A DNA stretch of 64,000 bases, taken from contig NZ_VRMJ01000008.1 of the NCBI RefSeq assembly GCF_009832745.1, forward strand, positions 62,001-126,000. The letters run 5' to 3'. A program made the translations under genes and the position numbers. Position 1 is the stretch's first letter. Every line of letters starts with the position of its first letter. The notes under the pieces were generated by a model, which saw only the letters and a program-made list of their open reading frames with translations, was not told where the DNA came from and searched no databases. Of this stretch, positions 26,707 to 34,335 are shown piece after piece. This DNA is from Polaribacter septentrionalilitoris. GTDB lineage: Bacteria; Bacteroidota; Bacteroidia; Flavobacteriales; Flavobacteriaceae.

Positions 26707-26736
26707 ACAACTCAATCTGTTTAAAGAAAGAGTTGT
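26707..26736 (-). terminator. Likely terminator after the SPFH gene
   Basis: ACAACTC and GAGTTGT arms enclose a 16-base loop. On the minus strand a T-rich tail (TTTAATTTTT) follows. The loop is long, so the call is moderate. Confidence 0.45.
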
Positions 26737-26747
26737 GTTAAGTCAAC

Positions 26748-28085
26748 TTACTTCTTCTTTGACATCATTTTTTTGGCAAGGTCAGCTCCGATAAGAGAAT
26801 TTAAAAGGTTATCACCACTACCATTTTTACTTCCTGTTATATAGGTAGATGGTAGTTTTAAATCTTTTATTTGTCCAGCTACTCCAACTGCAGTTTTGTA
26901 TTCCCATTCAGCTCTTTCTTGAGGAGTTAAACCTGCACTAACTAATTTAGCGTTTTCATAATATTGAGCGTCAGCTGCAACTTTTTTACTTTTTGCCTTA
27001 AACTGTTCTACTTCATATTGCTTTTTCTCTTTAATTAAGTTAAAGCCTGCAACTTTAGCAGCAGTTTCAGCCTCGATAGTTTGTTGAATTTGAATTTTTT
27101 CTAATCGAGCTCTTTCTTTAGCTTTTTCAGATTCTCCTTTAGCAACTTCTTTTTTTGCTCTGTAGTATTCTCTTTCAGCTTGTTGTTTTTCTAATTGCGT
27201 TTGCGCAACTTCATTTTTCTGTAAATCTAATCTTTCATCAAAAGAAGATTCCCAATCAATACCGGTAACTTGAGCTTGGTAAATTTTTAGACCATATTGT
27301 TTTAGTGTATTCGAATTATCTCTTACAATATTACCATTGGTATCTCTTTTGATCCTAAACTTTTTCTGTTTGCTAGATTTTCCCACATTTATTTTTCTAA
27401 CAGTTGTTGTATCTCCTAGAATTTCATTTGAATTTTCAGACTCATAATATTGTTCTACCTGATACATTCCATTCTCTAATTGATCTCTAAAGTATCTATC
27501 AAAATCTGACGCTTGTCCAGAGATATAATCTTGAGCATCCATAAGTTTACATGTATTCTTAATAGCTGAATCTATGTTAGGCATTACCCTACCAAAAATT
27601 AATTTAGCTTCACTTTTATTTCTGTCAGCCATATTTAAGAATACTGCTTCATCATTAATATTTACGCCAACAATTACAGAAGTACTTATCTCTGCCTTTA
27701 TAGCATCACTAAATTCCCATTTTTGAGCTTTTCTGTTATATATTCCTTGGTTGTTTTGGGGTAATTCAGAGGTGTTATCTAAAATAATATCTTTAATAGA
27801 GGTTTCATAAGAAAGCGGAATAATTCTTCCCCACCACTTTAATTTAAGCCCTTGTGTTGTAGTCATTTTATCTCCACCAGATAAATATTGTACAGCATAG
27901 GCGGTTCCTGCATCCGCATAGAAAAACATACCGTTTAAAAAGGTTAGTAATATTCCTAATACAATGACCTTAATTCCTTTGTTAGTATTAATCCATGATA
28001 GTGAATCCTTAGACTTAAATATACTTTTTAAAATAATTGCAGTTATTCCTGCAACTATTAAGATAATTCCAATAGTTGTTAACAT
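26748..28085 (-). CDS. SPFH/band-7 domain membrane protein
   Basis: 445 residues. Two N-terminal hydrophobic segments (about 1-20 and 38-56) precede an SPFH/band-7-like domain (about 60-270). A long charged coiled coil rich in Glu, Lys, Arg and Gln follows (about 275-370, with runs such as QLEKQQAEREYYRAKKEVAK), then a helical tail ending KKMMSKKK. The build is that of stomatin/flotillin-type scaffold proteins, which form membrane rings or microdomains. No partner NfeD or protease gene adjoins it, so the process it serves is open. Confidence 0.82.
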   Translation of the reverse strand: MLTTIGIILIVAGITAIILKSIFKSKDSLSWINTNKGIKVIVLGILLTFLNGMFFYADAGTAYAVQYLSGGDKMTTTQGLKLKWWGRIIPLSYETSIKDIILDNTSELPQNNQGIYNRKAQKWEFSDAIKAEISTSVIVGVNINDEAVFLNMADRNKSEAKLIFGRVMPNIDSAIKNTCKLMDAQDYISGQASDFDRYFRDQLENGMYQVEQYYESENSNEILGDTTTVRKINVGKSSKQKKFRIKRDTNGNIVRDNSNTLKQYGLKIYQAQVTGIDWESSFDERLDLQKNEVAQTQLEKQQAEREYYRAKKEVAKGESEKAKERARLEKIQIQQTIEAETAAKVAGFNLIKEKKQYEVEQFKAKSKKVAADAQYYENAKLVSAGLTPQERAEWEYKTAVGVAGQIKDLKLPSTYITGSKNGSGDNLLNSLIGADLAKKMMSKKK

Positions 28086-28106
28086 AGCGTTGGTTTTAAT
28101 AGGTTT

Positions 28107-28172
28107 TTAAAATAAGATTTGAAAAATAATTTCAGAAAGTTTTTTAATTGAGTCAAGTAAGATAATAATCAT
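28107..28172 (-). CDS. Possible 21-residue hydrophobic peptide upstream of the SPFH gene
   Basis: ATG at 28170-28172 opens a 21-residue frame (MIIILLDSIKKLSEIIFQIL plus F) ending 21 bases before the SPFH start on the same strand. It would form a hydrophobic or amphipathic helix. It could be a real small membrane peptide, a leader peptide or chance in AT-rich DNA. No family is known to me. Confidence 0.3.
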   Translation of the reverse strand: MIIILLDSIKKLSEIIFQILF

Positions 28173-28446
28173 AATAGTGTTTTTTTGAGTTAGTAATTTT
28201 AGTCAATTTCGAAATTGTTTTATCAATATATGATGATAGAAACCTTAGTGCCAAAAGTTTTAAATAGTATTTATTAAATTAATTTAGTATTTATAACTAA
28301 AAAATAGTATTTAATTATAATATGTAATTATATTTCCTTTCATTATGTTTTAAAATATAATATTTAAGTATTTAATAAGTATAATACTGTAATTAAATAA
28401 TGGGTAAAAAAACTATTTTTTAAAAAAGTAAAGGAAAATAACTCTC
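28173..28446. other. AT-rich intergenic region with repeats, no gene seen
   Basis: No convincing frame on either strand. It holds three TAGTATTTA repeats at a 20-bp period (listed separately), a looser AAGTATTTA at 28366, and the divergent promoters of the SPFH gene and the antiporter gene. Confidence 0.55.
28265..28313. repeat. Three TAGTATTTA direct repeats with 20-bp period
   Basis: Identical 9-mers start at 28265, 28285 and 28305, exactly 20 bp apart, with unlike spacers. Same-face spacing close to two helical turns is typical of operator arrays for transcription factors. Confidence 0.6.
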
Positions 28447-28454
28447 TACTTTTG
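28447..28454 (+). promoter_or_regulatory. -7 promoter box of the antiporter gene
   Basis: TACTTTTG matches TAnnTTTG. It lies 47 or 74 bases before the two candidate ATGs of the antiporter. Confidence 0.5.
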
Positions 28455-28528
28455 CTCTTTTTAGTCATTTGATTTTTTTCATCTCACCTAAAGTGATAAA
28501 AATGTATCTTCGTAGAAAATTAGAATTG

Positions 28529-29461
28529 ATGAATTTTTTATTAATAATTGGTGGATTAGTGGTGTTGATTTTTAGTGGAAATTGGTTGTTAAAATCGGCA
28601 GTTGCATTGTCATTAAAATTAGATATTCCAAAAATTGTTATTGGAATGACTGTGGTTTCATTTGCAACTTCTGCACCAGAATTAATTGTTAGTATTAATG
28701 CAGCACTCAGTGGTTCTTCAGATTTAGCATTAGGTAATGTAATAGGTTCTAATATTGCAAACCTTGGTTTAGTTTTGGGGATTACGTTGTTATTCGGAAC
28801 CATGCATGTCCAAAAAAGTTTTTATAAAACGGATTGGCCAGTAATGATGATTGCTTCTGGTTTGTTGTATTTTTTTTTAATCGGAGATAAGAAAATTGTA
28901 CAATATGAAGGTATTATTCTGTTTTCACTTTTAGTATTCTTTTTGGTTTATTTGTTGCGTTTCCAAAAAACAGCAGTAATAGATGAATTACCTGAAGATG
29001 ATGAACCTTTACCACTATATAAAATTGTATTGTTTTTTGTAATTGGAGGTGTTGGTTTATGGGGTGGTTCAGAGTTGTTAATTCAAGGGGCAACTTCTTT
29101 AGCTATAGAATTCAACGTAAGCGAGAGAATTATCGGTGTAACTATTGTTTCTATTGGAACAAGTATACCTGAGTTAGCAGCATCAATCATAGCAGTTTTA
29201 AAGAAAGAAAAAGCCATTTCTTTAGGGAATCTTATAGGTTCTAATGTCTTTAATATTTTAGCGGTTTTAGGAATTACATCTATGATAACTCCCGTAAAAG
29301 TTCAGGATGAAGGTTTGTTAACCAATGATATTTTCTGGATGCTAGCAATATCATTTGCAGTATTGCCCTTAGTTTTTATACCTAAAGGATACCGTTTAAA
29401 TTGGAAAGATGGTATTATCTTGTTAGGAGCATACGTTACTTTTATTTATCTGACTATTTGA
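28529..29461 (+). CDS. Calcium/sodium antiporter (YrbG-like, CaCA family)
   Basis: 310 residues with about ten membrane helices in two inverted halves. Each half carries the CaCA alpha repeat: SFATSAPELIVSINAAL with LGNVIGSNIANLGL in the first, and SIGTSIPELAASIIAVL with LGNLIGSNVFNILA in the second. The Glu of each P-E-L is the ion ligand. It exchanges Ca2+ for Na+ or H+ at the inner membrane. MNFLLIIGG at 28529 is chosen as start; ATG 28502 would add nine basic residues and is possible. It is monocistronic. Confidence 0.92.
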   Translation: MNFLLIIGGLVVLIFSGNWLLKSAVALSLKLDIPKIVIGMTVVSFATSAPELIVSINAALSGSSDLALGNVIGSNIANLGLVLGITLLFGTMHVQKSFYKTDWPVMMIASGLLYFFLIGDKKIVQYEGIILFSLLVFFLVYLLRFQKTAVIDELPEDDEPLPLYKIVLFFVIGGVGLWGGSELLIQGATSLAIEFNVSERIIGVTIVSIGTSIPELAASIIAVLKKEKAISLGNLIGSNVFNILAVLGITSMITPVKVQDEGLLTNDIFWMLAISFAVLPLVFIPKGYRLNWKDGIILLGAYVTFIYLTI

Positions 29462-29483
29462 TAACTGAGTTTTATGCATAAAA

Positions 29484-29513
29484 AAAACGCTAACAAATTA
29501 ATGCTAGCGTTTT
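29484..29513. terminator. Bidirectional terminator between antiporter and glnA
   Basis: AAAACGCTA / TAGCGTTTT, a 9-bp perfect stem around 12 bases, between two convergent genes. Eight T follow on the minus strand, TTTTAG on the plus strand. Confidence 0.75.
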
Positions 29514-29535
29514 AGTATATAATAAACTTGTAAGA

Positions 29536-30549
29536 TTATTTAATTGGCTTAACCGTTTTAATAATTCTTGCAGCAATTTTATATGGATCTCCATTAGAAG
29601 AAGGTCTTCTGTCTTCTAACCATCCTTTGTATCCTTTCTCTACAGCAATAATTGGAATACGAATAGATGCTCCTCTATCAGAAACTCCCCAAGAGAAATC
29701 GTCAATAGACGCAGTTTCATGTAAACCAGTTAAACGTTGATCGTTAAACTCACCGTAAACTTCAATATGCTCTTTAGTGTAAGGACGGAAAGCTTCACAG
29801 ATCTCAGCGTATTTTTCTTTAGAACCACAAGTTCTTAAGATTGAGTTAGAGAAGTTAGCGTGCATACCAGAACCATTCCAATCTCCTTTAATTGGTTTTG
29901 GGTGATATTCTATATACCATCCATATTTTTCAGTTAATCTATCTAATAAGTAACGTGCAATCCAGATTTCGTCTCCAGCTTTTTTAGCTCCTTTAGCAAA
30001 CAATTGGAATTCCCATTGACCTGAAGCAACCTCTTGATTAATTCCTTCAAAGTTTAAACCTGCATCAATACATAAATCAGCATGCTCTTCTACGAAATCT
30101 CTTCCAAAAGTGTTTTTTCCACCAACAGAACAGTAGTACATTCCTTGTGGACCTGGATAACCACCAACAGGGAAACCTAAAGGTAATTGAGTCTTAGAAT
30201 CCATAATAAAATATTCTTGCTCAAAACCAAACCAGAAGTCATTATCATCATCTTCTATAGTAGCACGACCATTAGACTCGTGTGGTGTTCCATCAGCATT
30301 TAATACTTCAGTCATCACTAAATAACCATTTCTTCTAGCTGGATCTGGATATATTGCTACTGGCTTTAAAATACAGTCAGACGCCCCTCCTGAAGCTTGT
30401 TTTGTAGATGATCCATCGAAAGACCAATTTCCTAATTCTTCAATTGTTCCTTGAAAGTTTTCATGTTCTTCAACTTTGGTCTTACTTCTCATATTTTGAG
30501 TTGGAAAATATCCATCTAACCAAATGTATTCTAATTTAATTTTTGCCAT
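29536..30549 (-). CDS. glnA: Glutamine synthetase, type II (eukaryote-like)
   Basis: It makes glutamine from glutamate, ammonia and ATP. The 337-residue protein is short like GSII of eukaryotes, not like the 470-residue GSI. It has beta-grasp start MAKIKLEYIWLDGY, the signature WSFDGSSTKQASGGASDCIL, metal-site EQEYF, EGINQEVASGQWEFQ, GDWNGSGMHANFS and the arginine region DRGASIRIP. The ATG at 30547-30549 is chosen over an upstream TTG. No adenylylation Tyr region is present, as expected for GSII. Divergent from GSIII. Confidence 0.95.
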   Translation of the reverse strand: MAKIKLEYIWLDGYFPTQNMRSKTKVEEHENFQGTIEELGNWSFDGSSTKQASGGASDCILKPVAIYPDPARRNGYLVMTEVLNADGTPHESNGRATIEDDDNDFWFGFEQEYFIMDSKTQLPLGFPVGGYPGPQGMYYCSVGGKNTFGRDFVEEHADLCIDAGLNFEGINQEVASGQWEFQLFAKGAKKAGDEIWIARYLLDRLTEKYGWYIEYHPKPIKGDWNGSGMHANFSNSILRTCGSKEKYAEICEAFRPYTKEHIEVYGEFNDQRLTGLHETASIDDFSWGVSDRGASIRIPIIAVEKGYKGWLEDRRPSSNGDPYKIAARIIKTVKPIK

Positions 30550-30618
30550 AATAAGTATTTGTTTATGTGATGTTTCTGTTACAAAAATCAAATAATTTAG
30601 TAAGATATCAAAAAAAAG

Positions 30619-30661
30619 AGGGGTAAAATATTAAAAAGTATTAAAAAATAATTTTATCCCT
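30619..30661. promoter_or_regulatory. Inverted repeat in the GSII/GSIII intergenic region
   Basis: AGGGGTAAAAT (30619-30629) and ATTTTATCCCT (30651-30661) are inverted copies with one mismatch, separated by 21 bases of A/T, between the two divergent glutamine synthetase genes. It may be an operator serving both. Confidence 0.45.
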
Positions 30662-30674
30662 AATTTTGAAAGGG

Positions 30675-30682
30675 TATATTTG
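30675..30682 (+). promoter_or_regulatory. -7 promoter box of the GSIII gene
   Basis: TATATTTG, an exact TAnnTTTG match, 35 bases before the ATG and just after the inverted repeat. Confidence 0.55.
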
Positions 30683-30717
30683 TTTAAAATTAAAAATAAG
30701 TTAAATATTTTACCAAT

Positions 30718-32901
30718 ATGTCAAGAATTAGATTTAATGCTTTACAAGAAACTCTTAGAAGAGTGCCTGTAAAAGTGGTTCAAAACGAAAAAAGATCTAC
30801 ACTTTTTGGTCAAAACGTATTTAATAAATATGCTATGCAACAGTATCTTACACGTTCTGCTTATGAAAGTGTAATGAATGCCATTAATCATGGAACTAAA
30901 ATTGATAGAAAAATTGCAGATCAAGTTGCAGTAAGCATGAAAGATTGGGCAATGTCTAAAGGAGCAACTCACTATACACATTGGTTTCAACCACTTACAG
31001 GAGCAACCGCAGAAAAACACGATGCTTTTTTTGAGTCTATAAACGGAGGTTTAGCAATGGAGAAGTTTGATGGAGAACAATTGGTACAACAAGAACCAGA
31101 TGCATCAAGTTTTCCAAATGGAGGAATAAGAAACACTTTTGAAGCAAGAGGCTATACAGCTTGGGACCCTACTTCACCAGCCTTTATTTATGAGACAACT
31201 TTGTGTATTCCAACTATTTTTGTGGCATATACAGGTGAAGCTTTAGACAATAAAACACCATTGTTAAGAGCTTTACAAGCTATCGATACTCATGCAACTG
31301 CTGTTTGTAAATATTTTGATAAAAATGCGAGTAAAGTCAATGCAACCTTAGGTTGGGAACAAGAATATTTCTTAATTGATGATGCACTAGCACTCTCAAG
31401 ACCAGACATTTCATTAACAGGAAGAACCTTAATAGGGCATACCCCAGCAAAAGGGCAACAATTGGATGACCATTATTTTGGAACCATACCAACAAGAGCA
31501 ATGAGTTTTATGCAAGATTTAGAACAAGAGTGTATGTTGTTGGGTATTCCTGTAAAAACAAGACATAATGAAGTTGCTCCTAACCAGTTTGAAATAGCTC
31601 CAATTTTTGAAGAAGCCAATTTAGCAGTAGATCACAATTCTTTATTGATGGACGTGATGCAAAAAGTATCGCGTAGACATAAGTTTAAAGTACTTTTTCA
31701 CGAAAAACCATTTACAGGAATCAATGGTTCTGGAAAACATAATAACTGGTCATTGACTTCAGATAAAGGAACAAACCTGTTAAGTCCAGGTAAAACACCA
31801 ATGAAGAATTTACAATTCTTAACTTTTTTTATCAATACCATTAAGGCAGTTTATGAAAATGAAGAATTATTAAGAGCCTCAATTGCTTCTGCAACAAACG
31901 ATCATCGTTTAGGGGCTAACGAAGCACCATCAGCAATTATATCTGTATTTATTGGAGGTCAGTTATCGGCAGTTCTAGATGAACTAGAAAATGTAACAAA
32001 AGGGAAACTATCACCTCAAGAAAAGACAGATTTAAAACTAAACATAATTGGTAAAATACCTGAAATATTATTGGATAATACTGATAGAAATAGAACTTCT
32101 GCTTTTGCATTTACAGGTAATAAATTTGAGTTTAGAGCGGTAGGTTCTTCCGCCAATTGTGCAATTCCGATGACGGTTTTAAACACTATTGTTGCCAAAC
32201 AATTAAAAGAATTTAAGAAAGAAGTTGATGTACTAATTGATAAAAAAGGATTAAAAAAAGACGAAGCTGTTTTTAATATTTTAAGAGAATATATAAAAGC
32301 TTCAAAGCCTATTCGTTTTGAAGGTGATGGTTATGGTGAAGTTTGGGAAAAAGAAGCTAAAAAAAGAGGTTTAACTAATAATAAAACCACACCAGAAGCT
32401 TTAAAAGTTAAGGTTGCAGACAAAACAATTCAGTTGTTTGAAGAGATGGAGGTGATGAGTAAGGTTGAAGTTGAAGCACGTTATGAAATCGACTTAGAAT
32501 CGTATGCTAAGAAAATTCAAATAGAGTCGCGTGTTTTAGGAGATATTTCTAGAAATCATGTTATTCCCACAGCAATTATTTATCAGAATACATTGTTAGA
32601 AAACACCAAAAATTTAAAAGAAATCTTTGGTAGTGACTATAAAAATATAGCCAAAGAACAGATTGAATTGATCATGACGATTTCTAATCACATTACTCAA
32701 ATTAATGCTTTAGTTCTTGAAATGAACGAAGAAAAATTAAGAGCAAATAAAAATATTGGATTAAAATTGGCGGAACATTATTGTAATAAAGTAAAACCAT
32801 TTTTTGATAAAATAAGATTTCATTGTGATCAATTAGAAACTATGGTTGACGACAATTTGTGGCCATTAACAAAATACAGAGAGCTATTGTTTACAAAGTA
32901 A
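30718..32901 (+). CDS. glnN: Glutamine synthetase, type III
   Basis: 727 residues, the size of the dodecameric GSIII first known from Bacteroides. Features: N-terminal GSIII-specific region (FGQNVFNKYAMQQYL; WAMSKGATHYTHWFQPLTG), the FPNGGIRNTFEARGYTAWDP segment, catalytic GWEQEYFLID, RHNEVAPNQFEIAP, GINGSGKHNNWSL and ANEAPSAIIS, then a helical C-terminal domain ending NLWPLTKYRELLF. It performs the same reaction as the divergent GSII. Having both types side by side suggests they are used under different nitrogen supply. Confidence 0.96.
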   Translation: MSRIRFNALQETLRRVPVKVVQNEKRSTLFGQNVFNKYAMQQYLTRSAYESVMNAINHGTKIDRKIADQVAVSMKDWAMSKGATHYTHWFQPLTGATAEKHDAFFESINGGLAMEKFDGEQLVQQEPDASSFPNGGIRNTFEARGYTAWDPTSPAFIYETTLCIPTIFVAYTGEALDNKTPLLRALQAIDTHATAVCKYFDKNASKVNATLGWEQEYFLIDDALALSRPDISLTGRTLIGHTPAKGQQLDDHYFGTIPTRAMSFMQDLEQECMLLGIPVKTRHNEVAPNQFEIAPIFEEANLAVDHNSLLMDVMQKVSRRHKFKVLFHEKPFTGINGSGKHNNWSLTSDKGTNLLSPGKTPMKNLQFLTFFINTIKAVYENEELLRASIASATNDHRLGANEAPSAIISVFIGGQLSAVLDELENVTKGKLSPQEKTDLKLNIIGKIPEILLDNTDRNRTSAFAFTGNKFEFRAVGSSANCAIPMTVLNTIVAKQLKEFKKEVDVLIDKKGLKKDEAVFNILREYIKASKPIRFEGDGYGEVWEKEAKKRGLTNNKTTPEALKVKVADKTIQLFEEMEVMSKVEVEARYEIDLESYAKKIQIESRVLGDISRNHVIPTAIIYQNTLLENTKNLKEIFGSDYKNIAKEQIELIMTISNHITQINALVLEMNEEKLRANKNIGLKLAEHYCNKVKPFFDKIRFHCDQLETMVDDNLWPLTKYRELLFTK

Positions 32902-32910
32902 TTTAAAAAC

Positions 32911-32935
32911 ATCCTACTTTACGGTAGGATTTTTT
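32911..32935 (+). terminator. Terminator of the GSIII gene
   Basis: A perfect 7-bp stem ATCCTAC/GTAGGAT with loop TTTACG and five T. Confidence 0.85.
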
Positions 32936-32946
32936 ACGTAAAAGAC

Positions 32947-32954
32947 TAAATTTG
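32947..32954 (+). promoter_or_regulatory. -7 promoter box of purM
   Basis: TAAATTTG, exact TAnnTTTG, 19 bases before the ATG. Confidence 0.6.
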
Positions 32955-32973
32955 CAACTCACAACACAATATC

Positions 32974-34152
32974 ATGAGTCAAGAAGTTTCTAAAAGATAC
33001 GCACAAAGAGGTGTTTCTGCATCAAAAGAAGATGTGCACAATGCAATTAAGAATATAGACAAGGGGTTGTTTCCAAAAGCGTTTTGTAAAATAGTACCAG
33101 ATCATTTAACAAATGACGATGATTATTGCTTAATAATGCATGCAGATGGTGCAGGTACAAAATCTTCTTTGGCTTACATGTATTGGAAAGAAACTGGAGA
33201 TATTTCTGTTTGGAAGGGCATAGCACAAGATGCGTTAATTATGAATATAGACGATTTATTATGTGTTGGCGCAACAGATAATATCATGTTATCCTCTACA
33301 ATTGGTCGTAACAAAAGTAAAATTCCTGGCGAAGTTTTATCAGCAATTATTAACGGAACAGAAGAATTAATTGAAGACTTAAAAAAATTCGGAGTTACTA
33401 TTCATTCTACTGGTGGAGAAACTGCAGATGTTGGAGATTTAGTAAGAACTATTATTGTAGACTCTACAGTTACTGCAAGAATGAAACGCTCTGATGTGAT
33501 TGATAATGCCAACATAAAAGCTGGTGATGTTATTGTTGGTTTAGAATCTTTTGGGCAAGCAACTTATGAAACTGAATATAATGGAGGTATGGGTTCTAAC
33601 GGATTAACTTCTGCAAGACACGATGTTTTTCATAACTATTTAGCAGAAAAATATCCAGAAAGTTTTGATGCTGCTGTTCCTGCTGATTTGGTATATTCTG
33701 GAAATACAAAATTGACTGATAAAGTAGAGAATTCTCCTATTGATGCTGGTAAATTAGTATTGTCACCTACAAGAACGTATGCTCCAATTATTAAAGAAAT
33801 TTTATCAAAATTCGATTCAAAATCTGTCCACGGAATGATACATTGTTCTGGAGGTGCACAAACCAAAATCTTACATTTTGTAGATAACTTACATATTGTA
33901 AAAGACAACATGTTTCCAATTCCACCTTTATTTAAATTGATACAAGAGCAATCGAAAACAGATTGGAAAGAAATGTATCAAGTATTTAATTGTGGGCATA
34001 GAATGGAAGTTTATGTTTCACCAGAAATTGCTGAAGAGATTATTAGCATCTCAAAATCTTTTAATGTTGATGCTAAAATTGTGGGTAGAGTTGAGGCTTC
34101 TAAAAGCAAAAAACTTACGATTAAAAGTGAGTTTGGAACATTCGATTACTAA
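32974..34152 (+). CDS. purM: Phosphoribosylformylglycinamidine cyclo-ligase (AIR synthase)
   Basis: It closes the imidazole ring in purine synthesis (FGAM to AIR, using ATP). 392 residues, somewhat longer than the roughly 345 of E. coli. The N-terminal half has RYAQRGVSASKEDV, MHADGAGTKSSLAY, DDLLCVGA and TGGETADVGD. The C-terminal half has DVIVGLESFGQATYE, MIHCSGGAQTK and the late NCGHRMEVYV. It is monocistronic with its own promoter. A different AIRS-fold enzyme is unlikely given these motifs. Confidence 0.92.
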   Translation: MSQEVSKRYAQRGVSASKEDVHNAIKNIDKGLFPKAFCKIVPDHLTNDDDYCLIMHADGAGTKSSLAYMYWKETGDISVWKGIAQDALIMNIDDLLCVGATDNIMLSSTIGRNKSKIPGEVLSAIINGTEELIEDLKKFGVTIHSTGGETADVGDLVRTIIVDSTVTARMKRSDVIDNANIKAGDVIVGLESFGQATYETEYNGGMGSNGLTSARHDVFHNYLAEKYPESFDAAVPADLVYSGNTKLTDKVENSPIDAGKLVLSPTRTYAPIIKEILSKFDSKSVHGMIHCSGGAQTKILHFVDNLHIVKDNMFPIPPLFKLIQEQSKTDWKEMYQVFNCGHRMEVYVSPEIAEEIISISKSFNVDAKIVGRVEASKSKKLTIKSEFGTFDY

Positions 34153-34255
34153 CGATTTACAGATTGTAAAATCAAATTATTTGTTAACTTTTTATTGTTG
34201 ATAAGTAATTAAATAATTGATTTATAGTATTTTAAATATTTTTATTGAAAATTTT

Positions 34256-34269
34256 ATGATAATTATCAT
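34256..34269. promoter_or_regulatory. 14-bp palindrome upstream of the ribonucleotide reductase
   Basis: ATGATAATTATCAT is a perfect palindrome 66 bases before the reductase ATG. Its TGATAAT half-sites resemble Fur-type operators (GATAATGATAATCATTATC), but it is shorter, so the regulator is uncertain. Confidence 0.4.
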
Positions 34270-34335
34270 CTTTTAAGTTTTGCGATTTAGTGAACTTCAC
34301 ATCACTTTAAAATCAACTTAAACACTTCTTTTATC

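Noticed and set aside
34153..34335. Cobalamin riboswitch before the class II ribonucleotide reductase
   Set aside because: No B12-box-like conserved sequence or extended hairpin set is visible in the 183-base leader.
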